A stretch of DNA of 64,000 nt from the NCBI GenBank assembly GCA_946807835.1, contig OX327704.1, positions 5,952,001 through 6,016,000 of the forward strand, in the 5' to 3' direction. Numbering within the stretch: the stretch's first letter is position 1; every line of letters starts with the position of its first letter. The position numbers were made by a program, and so were the translations under genes. A model generated the notes under the pieces. That model worked only from the letters and a program-made list of their open reading frames with translations. It searched no databases and was not told the DNA's origin. This DNA is from Ailanthus altissimus. Its lineage: Eukaryota; Streptophyta; Magnoliopsida; Sapindales; Simaroubaceae. This document shows positions 1 through 10,404 of this stretch, piece after piece.

Positions 1-700
1 AAATGAGAGACACTAGGCTTTCTCCTACTCCAAGCTTCTTGTGGTATCTTTCCCTATGCACTTGTTGTTGGAGATTGATTTAATATGTACACAGTAGTTG
101 CTATAGCATCAGCCCAAAACTTCTTCAACATTTTCTTGCTTTTAACCATGCATCGTGCCATATCGAGGATGATTCTATCCTTCCTCTCAGCCAATCCATT
201 TTATTGAGAGGATCCTGGAACTGTTAAAGGTTAACGTATCCCATTGGCTTCATAATAAGCTTAAAACTCTTTGAAAATGAATTCTCCTCCTCGATTCGAT
301 CTCATGGCTTTGATCTCACGTCTACTTTCTTTCTCTATAACAACTTTAAATTTTTTGAAAGCTTCAAATGCTTTTAATTTTTACTTCAAGAAATACACCC
401 AAATTTTTCTTAAAAAGTCATTAATGAAAATAAGAAAATAATTATTATATGTATAAGCTCCAGTGGCTTGTAGACTCTTGAATTTGACTTTTTTGAAAAA
501 CTTTTTATGAATTGCTTTCCAAATAAACATCCTTCACATAGTTGATCGGGATGAATGATGAGAGGCAGACAATATACCATCTCTTTCTTGGATAATAACT
601 CTAGTCCTTTAAAATTGAGATGTCCAAATCAAAGATGCCAAAGCCAGGTAGCGTCTTTGTAATAGGCCTTCAAACAAGTTGCGTCATTTTGAATGTTTAA
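1..700 (-). pseudogene. copia integrase C-terminal region, broken
   Basis: The minus strand around 30-240 translates to a stretch with NGLAERKDRIILDMARCM, followed by KSKKMLKKFWADAIATTVYILNQ in pieces. This is the typical copia integrase block around the catalytic Glu (consensus NGVAERKNRT...MARSML...FWAEA). An in-frame stop lies just before the Asn of this block (TAA at about 213-215), and further stops follow towards 700. The integrase would insert element cDNA into the genome; this copy cannot make the full protein. No other function is suggested. Confidence 0.85.
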
Positions 701-1239
701 AAGAAATATCCAATTTCTTGACACTGGAACCTTTGCTATCAAATTATTGTTACTGTCTCTTATAGAAAGACTATTTTTTTCATTGGCCTCAAAATGCCTA
801 TGCCACTACATGTTGAACTATAAAACCATTCTGATTATAAGGATGAACCTGCTGAAGAATCTCCTTGAAAAGCCAGCCCTCAAGGGCTGTACAACAAGGT
901 GATAGATGTTCCTCTCAGAGTTCGATATTGTGTACGTCACCCAAAAGCCTTAAATGAGTAAGGCAAAGGGAAGGCAATAATAGATCACTTGCGATCATTC
1001 CATGCCTGACTATGAGCTTTATTTAATTATAAAGGGATGAATTTCCCAGACGAAGCTATTCTATTTATGGTAGGTGAAGAATAAGACAATGCCTCATGAT
1101 TGGAAAACAAAAATTAGAAGCTCATTCCCTACCAACAGTATCTGAAAGATATCAGCCTAAAGTTCAAATGGATTACCTTAAATTATCTATCAATGATGAA
1201 GAATCAGTTTGTATTTTTTTGTGAAACTAACCAAGGTTG

Positions 1240-1464
1240 TTAGAAATACCAACTTTCTTTATGTGAGTTATAGCCTTTCTCTAAGAGTTGGCCCAAACTT
1301 AAGATATAATTTTTCATGTTAGGAACATAATAAACATTAGAGATGAATTGGTGTCTTCCATCTATCAAGCGAATTAAGACATTACCTTTGCCTTTAATCG
1401 ATATCTTTGATTCATCTCTAAAAGAGACATTTTCACTCACAGTTTCATCAAATTCCACAAACAT
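1240..1464 (-). pseudogene. copia protease / pre-integrase fragment
   Basis: A 74-residue open stretch on the minus strand includes the segment FISNVYYVPNMKNYILSLGQ, the conserved beta-strand block downstream of the retropepsin active site in copia polyproteins (consensus NVLYVPxLKxNLLSVGQL). The catalytic Asp would lie upstream (around 1480-1560), where I see no intact D-[ST]-G in the same frame. It sits between the gag zinc knuckle and the integrase, as expected. It is a decayed fragment. Confidence 0.8.
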
Positions 1465-1626
1465 GTTTCTTCTTTAACATATATGATTGTTGGCGCTTGT
1501 GTCAAGGTACCACATATTGTCTTGTCTTTCAACATTGTCTTTATATGCTAGCAACAAAGTAGCATCATCTTGATTTGCTTTCTCAATATAATTTGCTCTT
1601 CCTTCAACTTTTTTGTTGGAAGCTTT

Positions 1627-2460
1627 GCATTTAGAGGCATAATGCCCATACTTCTGACATTTATAACACTGAATTTAAGACTTGTTATACCTTAAGTTTG
1701 AGTGCCTCTTCCACGACCTCTAGTTAAGCTTTCTCCTCTTCTATTGTTATTGTTGTAACTTCATCCTTATCTACATCCATGACTTATTCCACGGCCATGA
1801 CCTCTTTTGCGTTGGCTTCTTTCATTGCCAAGACTTTCTTCTTTCTCATTGACTTGTATTTTCAAGAGTTGCTTTGTGCTTCCTTGCTTATTCTTGTTCT
1901 TTTCTTCATATGCTTTCAATGATCCCATCAATTTCTCAATGGTGATTTCTTCCGAGTCTTTAGTTTCTTTAATAGTCACAACTATATGCTTGAATTTTGG
2001 ATCTAACGAGTGAAGTATCTTCTTTATTATTCTCACATCTTCCAACTTTTCATTGTTTCTTTTTAATTGATTAGAAATGGCTAAGACTCTTGAGAAGTAT
2101 TTGAAAATAAACTCGGATTATTTCATATGTAGAGATTTAAATTCACCTATTAATCTTTGGAGATGAACCTTCTTCACTTGTTCCGCTCCTTTGTAAGAGG
2201 TTTGAAGCTTCTCCCATACTTGTTTGGTGGAAGTTGCACTAGAAATCTTCTCAAAATTATCTTTATCATATGCTTGATATATGAGGTAAAGAGCTTTCTT
2301 GTCTCTCCATCTTGAATCCTTTAAGCGTTCCTTTTGTTGTTGGTTTTAAAGTAGCCTCATCTTGTGACTTATTATAACATTTTTCAACAACTTCCTAAAC
2401 ATTATGTGCACCTAAAAGAACTTTCATCTTGATCCAATTTTCATAATTATTGTTGTTGAG
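1627..2460 (-). pseudogene. copia gag (UBN2-type) with zinc knuckle, broken
   Basis: On the minus strand, gag-like sequence runs from about 2460 down to a CX2CX4HX4C zinc knuckle encoded by 1668-1627 (CYKCQKYGHYASKC). The longest open piece (2045-1767) carries the gag helix text with LHSLDPKFKHIVVTIKE and a charged KAYEEKNKNKQ tail. Upstream pieces match the usual VWEKLQTSYKG and LHMK motifs but are separated by stops. Gag packages element RNA into virus-like particles. The copy is non-functional because of the stops, although the zinc knuckle itself is intact. Confidence 0.85.
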
Positions 2461-2606
2461 TGTAGGGACTTATAAGGATGACATACCATTGCTAGCCATA
2501 CCTTCAAATTTGTAGAAACTTCCGGCGAAACGTGACAAAGTTTTGAACGTCTATTTTTTTTATTCTTACGGCATCGTGCTTGTTTCATCGAGCTCTTGTA
2601 ACCTTG

Positions 2607-2618
2607 GCTCTGATACCA
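2607..2618 (-). other. primer binding site, tRNA-iMet type
   Basis: The minus strand reads TGGTATCAGAGC, the standard plant copia primer binding site complementary to the 3' end of initiator tRNA-Met. It lies 3 bases from the start of the LTR and so fixes the element's orientation and the inner LTR edge. Confidence 0.93.
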
Positions 2619-2621
2619 CGT

Positions 2622-3129
2622 TGTTGAATAAAAGTTAGACTTCACACAAAAATAACTTGTATTATTAACATAAGAAATATTACAAGAAAGGAAACACTCA
2701 AAATACAATTATTAAATACTTTCAATTTTTTTCCTCACACAAACAAAGTTCTATGAGCGATTTTATACACTCATAGAAGCTTTACTTCATTTATTTCTCT
2801 CTCTCACTTCTTGCACTCTTCACACTTTACTTGTTGCAAATGCTAAAACGTAAGGGGTATTTATACTTGCTCTTAATCAATCTACACCACACAAAGTGGT
2901 GCATATCACTTTAATCTATACCACACAAGTGTTCATTTACATAACTTAATATCATTAAATTAAAACCACACAAAACACTTTTAATAAAAATCACACAAGT
3001 GTCTCTTTAATCAATCAATTATTTACTTAACTTAAAAGGCTTCCATAGGTTGGATTAAGGATTCATGAATTGAATTTAGGCTTATCTTTAATTTGGGGTC
3101 ATTAAAATAAGTTTACTATTTAATACACA
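2622..3129 (-). repeat. 5' LTR of the left copia element
   Basis: In + orientation it starts TGTTGAATAAAAG next to the primer binding site and ends ...TTTAATACACA, giving imperfect TG...CA inverted ends and a length of about 508 bp. The outer end was chosen by the CA terminus and the change of sequence character; no second LTR is in the window to confirm it. It contains tandem-like ACACAAGTG motifs at 2900-3000. Confidence 0.75.
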
Positions 3130-3168
3130 TCTCGAAAGAACAAAAACATTGAGTCTTTATATTATTAC

Positions 3169-3346
3169 GAATAATATTATACTTTTTAAATATTATTTTA
3201 AATTGATGTGTCAAGTAATTATTAAAGAGTAAAATTATGCAATTTTTAAAATTAATTATTATATTATTTTATCATTTAATAACTATTTAACATATTATTT
3301 AAGATAAAAAAAATTAGAATAATATTTAAATAGTGTAGTAATATTC
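3169..3346. mobile_element. palindromic MITE, copy 1
   Basis: A 178-bp AT-rich segment whose two halves are imperfect inverted copies. The left end reads GAATAATATTATACT and the right end, reverse-complemented, GAATATTACTACACT. It shares the inner words TGTCAAGTAATTATTA and ATTTTTAAAATTAATTATTA with similar elements at 8776, 14990 and 52741. It has no coding capacity. Confidence 0.6.
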
Positions 3347-3477
3347 TACATTCTTGTATGCTCGCAAGCAAACCCCACTCTCATGTACCTCTATATTCTT
3401 ATATTCAAAAACAAGAAAATTGGAAGGTGATTATTGTCATGATGGCCAAAATCTTGTACGCGTAGTTTGTATGTGCG

Positions 3478-3487
3478 TATAAATTAA
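3478..3487 (+). promoter_or_regulatory. candidate TATA box for MIR166
   Basis: TATAAATTAA lies about 270 bp upstream of the MIR166 hairpin, and a pyrimidine-rich CTCTATCTCTGTC tract at 3610-3650 follows, typical of plant 5' leaders. A weaker alternative TATA-like run lies at 3658-3664. Placement is inferred from spacing only. Confidence 0.3.
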
Positions 3488-3772
3488 TTAGTTAACGATT
3501 TTGTACGCGTAGAGGGACGGAGACAGCAGGCAGATAAACAAACAAAAGCTGACCCAAGCCTTAAAAAACTTGAGTTCCAGAAATGACCACGACCTCGGAC
3601 TCCATGCCCCCTTCTCTATCTCTGTCTTCATCTCTCTTTTTTCTTTCTTGTAAAATCATATATACATCATCATTTTCATCATTACTCTGAAGATGAGCAA
3701 GATCAAACAAGAATTGTGAGTTTGCAAAAAGAAGATCGATTGATGATAGTTAGGGAAGCTTTCCTTTTGAGG

Positions 3773-3793
3773 GGAATGTTGTCTGGTTCAAGG
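3773..3793 (+). ncRNA. miR166*: miR166 star strand (5' arm)
   Basis: It begins GGAATGTTGTCTGG and ends TTCAAGG, the usual miR166* form. It pairs with the mature strand leaving 2-nt 3' overhangs. Confidence 0.9.
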
Positions 3794-3865
3794 CCATCGA
3801 TCCAGCTCTCCTTCAAAAATATGCTGCAAAAAAAGATAATTTTATTATGAGCTAATTGTGTGTTC

Positions 3866-3886
3866 TCGGACCAGGCTTCATTCCCC
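3866..3886 (+). ncRNA. miR166: mature miR166 (3' arm, 21 nt)
   Basis: The sequence begins TCGGACCAGGC and ends TTCATTCCCC, identical as I know it to the most common plant miR166 21-mer (miR166a-g type). Confidence 0.96.
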
Positions 3887-3903
3887 TTAATTATTGCTTC
3901 CAT

Positions 3904-6900
3904 TTGAGCTTTTAACTTTCATTATGACTAATTATCTGGTGAGTATTTGTTCGTTCTTTCTTTCTTTTACTTTGTTTCTACAAATCAAATCTGTAAGCTG
4001 TTATTGCCCTCTTTATGTACATGGTGACTTTTTCAGCTTTGACATTAAAGTAATTAATCACAAGCTGCAGATTGCTGTAATGATGATTTATTTTGACTGT
4101 TATGCATTGTTCTTGCAAATAGAGACAAGGGTTTTTCATGATTGCTTTTTGTGTGTATATATAAATATTATTCTAGGTCCTTCAACTCTACTCATTATGA
4201 TCTTTTTTTGTTTCTTCTTATGATTTGTGTTTTCAATTTCATGATTAATATCGATTTATCGATCTCTATTCTTCATCGGTTTAACGATATATGAACTCCA
4301 GCACTACCCATTTCTTAAAATTAGGGTTAACAAAAAGGTGTCTGCGCTTTGCTACCTTAGAAACAAAACATGAAGATAAACAATAAAACCCTTATCCTCT
4401 GGATCGAAATTTCCTTACTATATTACTGATGAAAAGATTTTCTATATATTTTCTTGCTAGTGGGAGTAGGTAGATTTACTTAGCCGTGCACCTTGATCTG
4501 TCCTCATAGCTTTACTTACATTATCTCAATACATACTAAATTTCTTTTGCATTGTTAGTGGAAGGCATATGCTGCACTTGAGATATTGAGCCTTCTCTCT
4601 GGTATTGATTCTATTCTCTATTGTGGTGATCTGTTTCTTTATTAAAAAGTCCCTTTCTGCGGTTATCTTTAGAAATGCATCCTTCTGTTTCAGAGCTAGC
4701 CTTTTTGTGGTTGATGCAACCTATAACTATATCCTAGATGTTTGTTCATCGGTGTGAAGAAATTGATATATCCTTACATTTAATTTGTATATGCCTTGAC
4801 ATGTTTGTTCCTGAAGAAGGGTGGCATTATTCCATTTTCTTTAGCTAACCATAAAAGAGAATTATTCTTATTATAGTGGCTTGAAAATCAAGTTTTAGCT
4901 TTTCTAGGTTCTGATCTCCACTATAAAAGAAATATTCCTAGACAGATTATAAGAAACTGGCCACTCATAATTCATTCAATTAAACTGAACCAGTGTTATT
5001 ATAAGACCAAAACAAGATTGACTTATGTTGAAAGTGCAGTGTATAAGTTATCCGAAAGAAACTTTCAGTAAAATGCAATCCGAAGAGTAAAAACTTTTCC
5101 CACTAAATGGGCAACCAATGTCAAATGCACTATGCACATGGCTTTGTTCTTGTATCTGTTTGAATTTCGCATCTAGATATATATAATTTGCGGGTACAAA
5201 TTTATGAACTTTCTATCTTAATTTATAAGTTTTAGGGTCCAAGAAGGGTAATGGATTCTAGGCTTCTTAACTTACATTAAAATAGTAAAGTCCTCATTGA
5301 AATTCATGCCATGCATTAGTGATTTCTGCATGATTGAAAAAGAGTCTGTCGATGAAATGACCGACTCTGAAGATGCACATGAATGGTGAATGTCGCTTTG
5401 TGGCTGCGGCAGAATCAATGTACTGAGCATCAAATCTTTTACTTTTAAAACATATATTATTCACAACTCTCAACTTTACAAAATGCCAGCCTCAGCCACA
5501 TATCAGCTGCATGCCGCAGAGTCATCAGAGTCTCATTAAATGTACATTGTTAATTTTCTATAATCAGAGTCGCAAAACACTTTCCTTTTGTTCGCTAAAA
5601 CAGTTCCCAAAGCTTCTCTGTTATCTATGGAAAATTTGCATGGTTAGATTTCTGTGCTACAAAGATACGTTCGAGGGTTTTGCTTCTTCACTCTTGCAAA
5701 TTCACGTTCTTTCATATCAACTAGATATATATGGTTACGGAACTTGTTTGCAAGCTTTTTTTTCCTCGAAGAAAGATTCTTTAATATAATATACTTAACA
5801 AAAAAAATATTTAAAATTATAGGTAAACTCAGATTAAAAAAAAAAATTAATCATTTTTTTGTCTTATTAATTATTTGAACTTTTTTTTCATAAACCTTTT
5901 TTTTTTTTTTAAGCAGAAATAAAACCTTACTTTGTTATGATGTATTGATGTCACTACAAAATGAGTTGATAAATTCTTTGACAACGGAATAAATTAGTTT
6001 GTTAAAAGAAGAAAACTAAAAAGAATTTGTCAAAGGCTTTGTTTCTTTGTAAAGCTAAAAAATCACTTCAGTTTTTTTATAAATAAAAAAAGTAAAAAAT
6101 GACTTAAGGTTATAAATTGTAAAGTATTATATATACTTTCTTTTGCAAAAGTGATACCAATCAATAGAAATACTTTTCGATTTTCAAATAATGTTTGGCT
6201 ACATTGAAAATCGTATCAATAAGCCTTCCATCTAGTAAATAAGGTATATCTATTTCATTTTTACTATAAGTATAAAAATTGAAATGCATAATTTGTGTAT
6301 ATCAGATGACTTTTGGAGATCATCATGTATAAGAACACAGCATATCAGCATTGTTAATATTTGTGAATGTATCATGGAATACAATAGAAGCAACATAGAT
6401 TTTTATTATAAATCGTGTAGTGGGCGGCAGGTGCACAATGCGCACAATGAGAAAAAGAGAAAAAGAAAGTTTTTATTTTAAGAAGTGGAATAGAAAGTGA
6501 TTGTGCATTAATTGTGCACCTTTCTACTTTTTCCAGTAAATAATTCTTTAATTTTGATTACAAATGATTTGAGATCAACAAAAGTTATGTTTAGGTACGA
6601 CTTATTCTTCTTTAATTATGCTATAAAAATGACAGAATACATCCGTTATAGGTGTAAATAAAAGAAGAAAAATACAACATTTTCTAATGATTATATCAAA
6701 TTCTATTATATTTTAAGTAATATGTTTTATGTTGCATCCATTACATATGTGTGGTTTTTTTTTTTACTGAGAAGGTTCAATTACTCCATACCCCCAATTC
6801 ATTCGTTGTAACTCATAAAACCAATGAAAATGTCCACAAATAGCTATTTTTAAAATGTTATAAATTTTTATAACAAAAAATTATTTAACAAATTTTTATT

Positions 6901-7140
6901 AACTAAGAAGACAGTGAATGGACAAAATTGTCCTTATGAATAATATAACTCAAACAATATTTGCAGTTTAAGTCAAAAAATCAATAAAAAAAATATTGTT
7001 ATTGTCTAAAAAGATTTGAAAAAAATACTCTATAGATTAAGAACAAATAATTTTGTGCATTAATATAAAAATAAAAGTATGAAAATGATGAAATATAATA
7101 AAATCAAAGACAAAAATAGTGGACAAAATCAGAATTTCTC
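3904..7140. other. AT-rich intergenic DNA downstream of MIR166
   Basis: No protein-coding gene is supported here. ORFs of 60-110 codons (for example at 3894-4223 and 5511-5789) have no recognisable domain and lie in T-rich sequence. The first part may belong to the MIR166 primary transcript. Homopolymer and AT-rich tracts at 5800-6120 and 6840-7130 suggest scaffold-like intergenic DNA. No tRNA, rRNA or further known miRNA was recognised. Confidence 0.6.
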
Positions 7141-7168
7141 ACACCTCGTGCGAGGCTCGGAGAGGGGC

Positions 7169-7373
7169 CTTGCACAACGCCTCGCTTGCAGGGCATTGCA
7201 CGAGTTAGGGCCTTGTGCAACACCCCGCATGTGAGGTGTGATGTGAGGCGCCAACTTACACAACACCCCGCATGCAAGGGGCGGAAAGGGGCCTCGCGCC
7301 ATGCCCCGTGCGCAAGGTATTGTGCGAGGTCCCAACTCGCACAACACCTTGAGCGTGAGGTGTTGTGTGAGAA
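7169..7373. repeat. GC-rich tandem array of about 43-bp hairpin units
   Basis: Five degenerate units start near 7169, 7212, 7255, 7293 and 7336 (spacings 43, 43, 38, 43). Each follows the pattern CTYGCACAACRCC - centre GCRTGYR - AGGYRTTGTGYGAG, so most units are themselves inverted repeats. The fifth is nearly perfect: CACAACACCT pairs with AGGTGTTGTG across TGAGCGTG. A partial unit precedes at 7141-7160 and GC-rich sequence continues to about 7415. The surrounding DNA is strongly AT-rich. ORFs read through the array on both strands are products of the repeat and not genes. Confidence 0.8.
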
Positions 7374-8495
7374 GGCCGCGAGATAGTTGCGAGTTGGGTG
7401 CGAGGCCTTGTCGAACTCAACCTTCTTCTTTGACTTTTTTTTTTTGTTGGATTTTGCTATTTTTTCACAATTGTTTAATCAAATTTACCATTTTTCAGCC
7501 TATTTTACTCCAAATTACTTATTTTAACTGATTTCAATGTATATTTTGATCAAAATTTCAAATAATTTGTGAAAGAGAGATGTAAAAATATTTTAACAGT
7601 AAAATGATACGAAAATTAAGTATATAATTAAGAAAGTTCATAAAATTATTTTGTGGCTAAATTATAATTTTATTTTAAAAAATTAGTTATTTTTGGACAT
7701 TGCCTTAAAACTAAACTATAAATAAAAATCTAAAAGCTATAAAAGTAGATGAGCGTCATCGGGCTGGCTTGTAGATCAACTATAGCTAACAATACTTTCA
7801 GTTATTAAATACTCTTTTCAGTCTATTCACTCTTCTTGTCGCCCTACTTTTCTCTTTATATTTTTTTATATTATTATTGACTTAAGTATCGGAATATCTT
7901 GATTGAAAAAATCTCCGGCATGATCTATCATTTTTTCTTTTGTCGTAGGATTTTCATCAAGCTCAATATTCTTAGAGCGGATTAGTTCAATTCTATTCCT
8001 CATTTCTTCTCGTGATTCAGCCAAACTTCCTAAAAGAAGCAAATTCAACTTGTTAATTTGAGAGTTTACAAAATTTTCGACTTAACAATAAAAAATTATA
8101 TAATTATAAAATAATGTAATACTAAAGCAACAATTTTCTTCTCATTAAACTCTATCTATAAAACACCGTCAAAACTTTTTAAATTATCTTATTTTCTCAA
8201 GGAGACCTCGCTTAAATTTGAGGAATGCTCTTTTTATTATTATTTCCCAGCCTTCCACTCCCCATCTTCGAAAATAGAACAATCTTCCATTCCTCTTTTT
8301 TATATCTCTCATCTCTTAAAATAAAATCTATTACCCTCCTCCATCATACCAAACTTTACAATCGCATTACGAAATGAGCTATATATAATACGTTGACCCA
8401 CCACATAACAATCAAACCTTTTAAAATAAAAAATCGATGGTGAGTTCAAAGACTGTAAATTCTTTGAGAAAATTAAAAAAATCAAATATATTTCT

Positions 8496-8533
8496 GTGTC
8501 GAGAGTTAATTAATGTGTCGAGAGTTAATTAAT
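8496..8533. repeat. 19-bp perfect tandem duplication
   Basis: GTGTCGAGAGTTAATTAAT occurs twice head to tail, followed by AT-rich sequence in which an AAAGAGA(G/A)AGGATGA motif is also repeated. It looks like recent slippage. Confidence 0.9.
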
Positions 8534-8775
8534 AAAGAGAGAGGATGATTTATCAAAAAATAAATAAATAAAGAGAAAGGATGAAAGTTGTAGAGTTCCA
8601 AAAAAAATATTCTTTTGACAAATTATTTCTATTTTTAAAACTGTTGAGCCAAATCCAGTTGGCCGAATAAACGCATGCCATCTATTCATTATTTTTAAAA
8701 CAAATAAAGTCCACCATCGATCCGCTCACATGTATTTGATGACAAGGGTCATTATGCTTTCTTTATATAAAATAA

Positions 8776-8954
8776 GAGTAATGTTATACTTTTAAACAGT
8801 ATTTTAAATTGTATCATAAAAAATAATTTATTAAGTAAATATTAAATAATAAAATAGTGTAAATTTTAAAATAATTTATTACATTTAATATTTACTTAAC
8901 AATCGTCTTTTAAAATATAATTTAAAATATAATTAGAAATGTCTAGTATTACTT
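8776..8954. mobile_element. palindromic MITE, copy 2
   Basis: A 179-bp imperfect palindrome. The left end is GAGTAATGTTATACT and the right end reverse-complements to AAGTAATACT. The halves share AAGTAAATATTAAAT in inverted orientation. Length and inner words match the copy at 3169-3346. Confidence 0.65.
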
Positions 8955-8965
8955 ATAAAATGTAC

Positions 8966-9176
8966 GAGTAATATTATGTTTACATAATTTATAATATAAA
9001 ATTTATATTTAATTGATATAGCATTGACGTGTTTAATTTTTATTGATACTATATAATTATCATATTAATAAAAAGTAAAATATCAACAACTACTTGACAC
9101 ATGGTAGTTATGGACTAGTGACACATTATTTCAAATTTAAACTTTGTATTTCAACTATGTATACGTAGCATTGCTC
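8966..9176. mobile_element. MITE with GAGTAATRTTA ends, copy 3
   Basis: The left end GAGTAATATTATGTTTACATA and right end GAGCAATGCTACGTATACATA (reverse-complemented) are matching terminal inverted repeats around a 211-bp AT-rich core. It begins 11 bp after copy 2. The core differs from copies 1, 2 and 4, so it may be a related subfamily. Confidence 0.65.
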
Positions 9177-9384
9177 AAAATATACATTTTTATTTTGTAC
9201 TATTAAAAATTATGAAATGACTTTAAAAAAAAAATTAAAGGATTTAGAAAATACAAGAATTTATTGAAAATTTAATTAAATATTTAAAAACTAAACTAAA
9301 ATGTTTTCTAATTATTTTAATTGTTGCAGGGTAAATACAAGATCTTCCACTCTAGTTTAAGAAAAATATCAAGCCCTTCACACT

Positions 9385-9480
9385 TACTTAAATGGTCCAA
9401 TGGTAAAGAGTTTGCGTATATTTTTTTTTTTCTAGAGTGGAGATCCTAAGTTTGAATCCCCACCATATCTATAAAAAAAA
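9385..9480 (+). mobile_element. possible tRNA-derived SINE remnant
   Basis: TGGTCCAATGGTAAAGAG resembles a pol III A box, and AGTTTGAATCCCC 50-60 bp downstream resembles a B box, as in the head of plant SINEs. A T run separates them and an A run follows at 9473-9481. No cloverleaf can be folded around the boxes, so it is not a tRNA gene. Confidence 0.35.
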
Positions 9481-9933
9481 ATGCTAAACCAACTGCATAA
9501 CTTATTTTTTCTTCTTATTTTGATTCCATGAACAATATCAAACCAAAATACCTGTTTACTCTTCCAACTCACATATGTATATATTTTTATTATCGTTTGC
9601 AATTTTAGAATGAAATCACAATACAGAATTTATACAGATTTGATTTTACTTTGTACAACTCAGCCATATAATAATTCTTATAATTTCCAAGCAAAGGAAT
9701 AAATTTAAATTTATTTTACACTTGCACATCAAAATATGCCTATCGATTTTGTAGCAACTGTTCATTGTTCAATATAAGAAATCTTATTCTAAAAAATTAT
9801 AATAACTGGATAGAAAGAAACTTAATTATGACCTGTCATATATTTTGGTTTCTAAATTGACATGTAAATAAAAATAATATTTATAGTTATAACAATAATT
9901 TATCAGCCATATTTTTGTTTATAATACATGTCT

Positions 9934-9942
9934 TATAAATAA
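9934..9942 (+). promoter_or_regulatory. candidate TATA box of the membrane protein gene
   Basis: TATAAATAA lies 467 bp upstream of the start codon. It would place transcription start near 9965-9975, giving a leader of about 430 nt that is CT-rich at 10040-10100 and includes an upstream ORF. Assignment is by position and motif only. Confidence 0.4.
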
Positions 9943-10242
9943 GGCTGGAGAATAAAACTATAAAAGAATGTACAACTGGTGTTATTCCATGTGTATGTTC
10001 CAAAATTATAACTACCATAACCACTCAATCCCGAAAAGAAAGCAGCCATCTCATAATCTAATCATCAATTTTCCTATCTCTTTCTCTGATTTTCTCTTTC
10101 GGTAAATAAAAAAGAAACAAACAGAAAAGAATTTTCAAGCTGTTTTCCCGCCGATTGGGATCGAGGGGGAGGGGAAAATCCCTCTTGCCCTTCATCTCAT
10201 TTCTCCTCCGGAAAGCCAAAATATTTTATTTCTGAAGGAATT

Positions 10243-10404
10243 ATGCCTTGCTCCTTCTCAATATTATTGTCATGTTATTATCGTCACCATTACTGCCACC
10301 ACTACCATTTCTTTATTGTTAATTTAGACTCTGATATTACTCGTCATTGTTATTGTCATTGTTTTGATCTTCAAAATCATTTGTCGTCGCCATCCATGAG
10401 ATGA
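10243..10404 (+). CDS. upstream ORF overlapping the membrane-protein start codon
   Basis: A 53-codon open frame begins at ATG 10243 and ends at TGA 10402-10404. That stop overlaps the main ATG (10401-10403) in an ATGA arrangement. The predicted peptide starts MPCSFSILLSCYYRHH and is rich in His and Cys, largely because the DNA holds a CAC/CAT/TGC-type repetitive stretch (10285-10315). A second, short upstream ATG lies at 10272 in another frame. The layout would permit termination-reinitiation or would repress the main frame by ribosome occupancy. No conserved-peptide family was recognised, and translation is inferred. Confidence 0.4.
   Translation: MPCSFSILLSCYYRHHYCHHYHFFIVNLDSDITRHCYCHCFDLQNHLSSPSMR

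Larger units (their letters stand above)
1..3129 (-). mobile_element. Ty1/copia retrotransposon, 5' portion, cut by window edge
   Basis: Read on the minus strand the order is LTR (2622-3129), tRNA-iMet type primer binding site (2607-2618), gag with a zinc knuckle, the pre-integrase region and the integrase C-terminal half, which is the copia order (integrase before reverse transcriptase). Reverse transcriptase, RNase H and the 3' LTR must lie to the left of base 1. The frame is broken by stops and frameshifts throughout, so this copy is dead. The TNT1/Tork-like character of the gag and integrase text is a judgement from family knowledge; lineage was not computed. Confidence 0.9.
3752..3903 (+). 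ncRNA. MIR166: MIR166 precursor hairpin
   Basis: The hairpin has the miR166 star on its 5' arm (3773-3793) and mature miR166 on its 3' arm (3866-3886). The arms pair with a few mismatches, including the TT/GA pair typical of the family, and give 2-nt 3' overhangs. The lower stem is extended by GGAAGC (3754-3759) with GCTTCC (3896-3901), and an upper stem by AGCTC (3804-3808) with GAGCT (3849-3853). The loop between star and mature is 72 nt, normal for plant MIR166. Strand is set by the mature sequence being in the 3' arm. miR166 directs cleavage of class III HD-ZIP mRNAs (PHB/PHV/REV/CNA/ATHB8 type), which controls leaf polarity, meristem and vascular patterning. That target role is family knowledge; nothing in the window encodes a target. 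A 66-codon ORF on the opposite strand is a shadow. Confidence 0.96.

Noticed and set aside
3703..3903. 66-codon minus-strand ORF
   Set aside because: It is the antisense reading of the MIR166 hairpin; no protein family features.
3894..4223. 109-codon ORF after MIR166 as a gene
   Set aside because: Hydrophobic T-rich translation with no domain; probably part of the primary transcript or spacer.
5402..5520. Inverted repeat CTGCGGCA ... TGCCGCAG as a miRNA-like stem
   Set aside because: Only eight paired bases at a 100-bp distance; no extended stem or known miRNA sequence.
7169..7373. CRISPR-like array (regular 38-43 bp spacing)
   Set aside because: Units are contiguous and degenerate with no unique spacers, and the DNA is clearly plant nuclear.
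7129..7531. ORFs on both strands through the GC-rich array (Arg/Cys-rich peptides)
   Set aside because: Repetitive DNA read in several frames gives stop-free stretches; no domain and no conserved start context.
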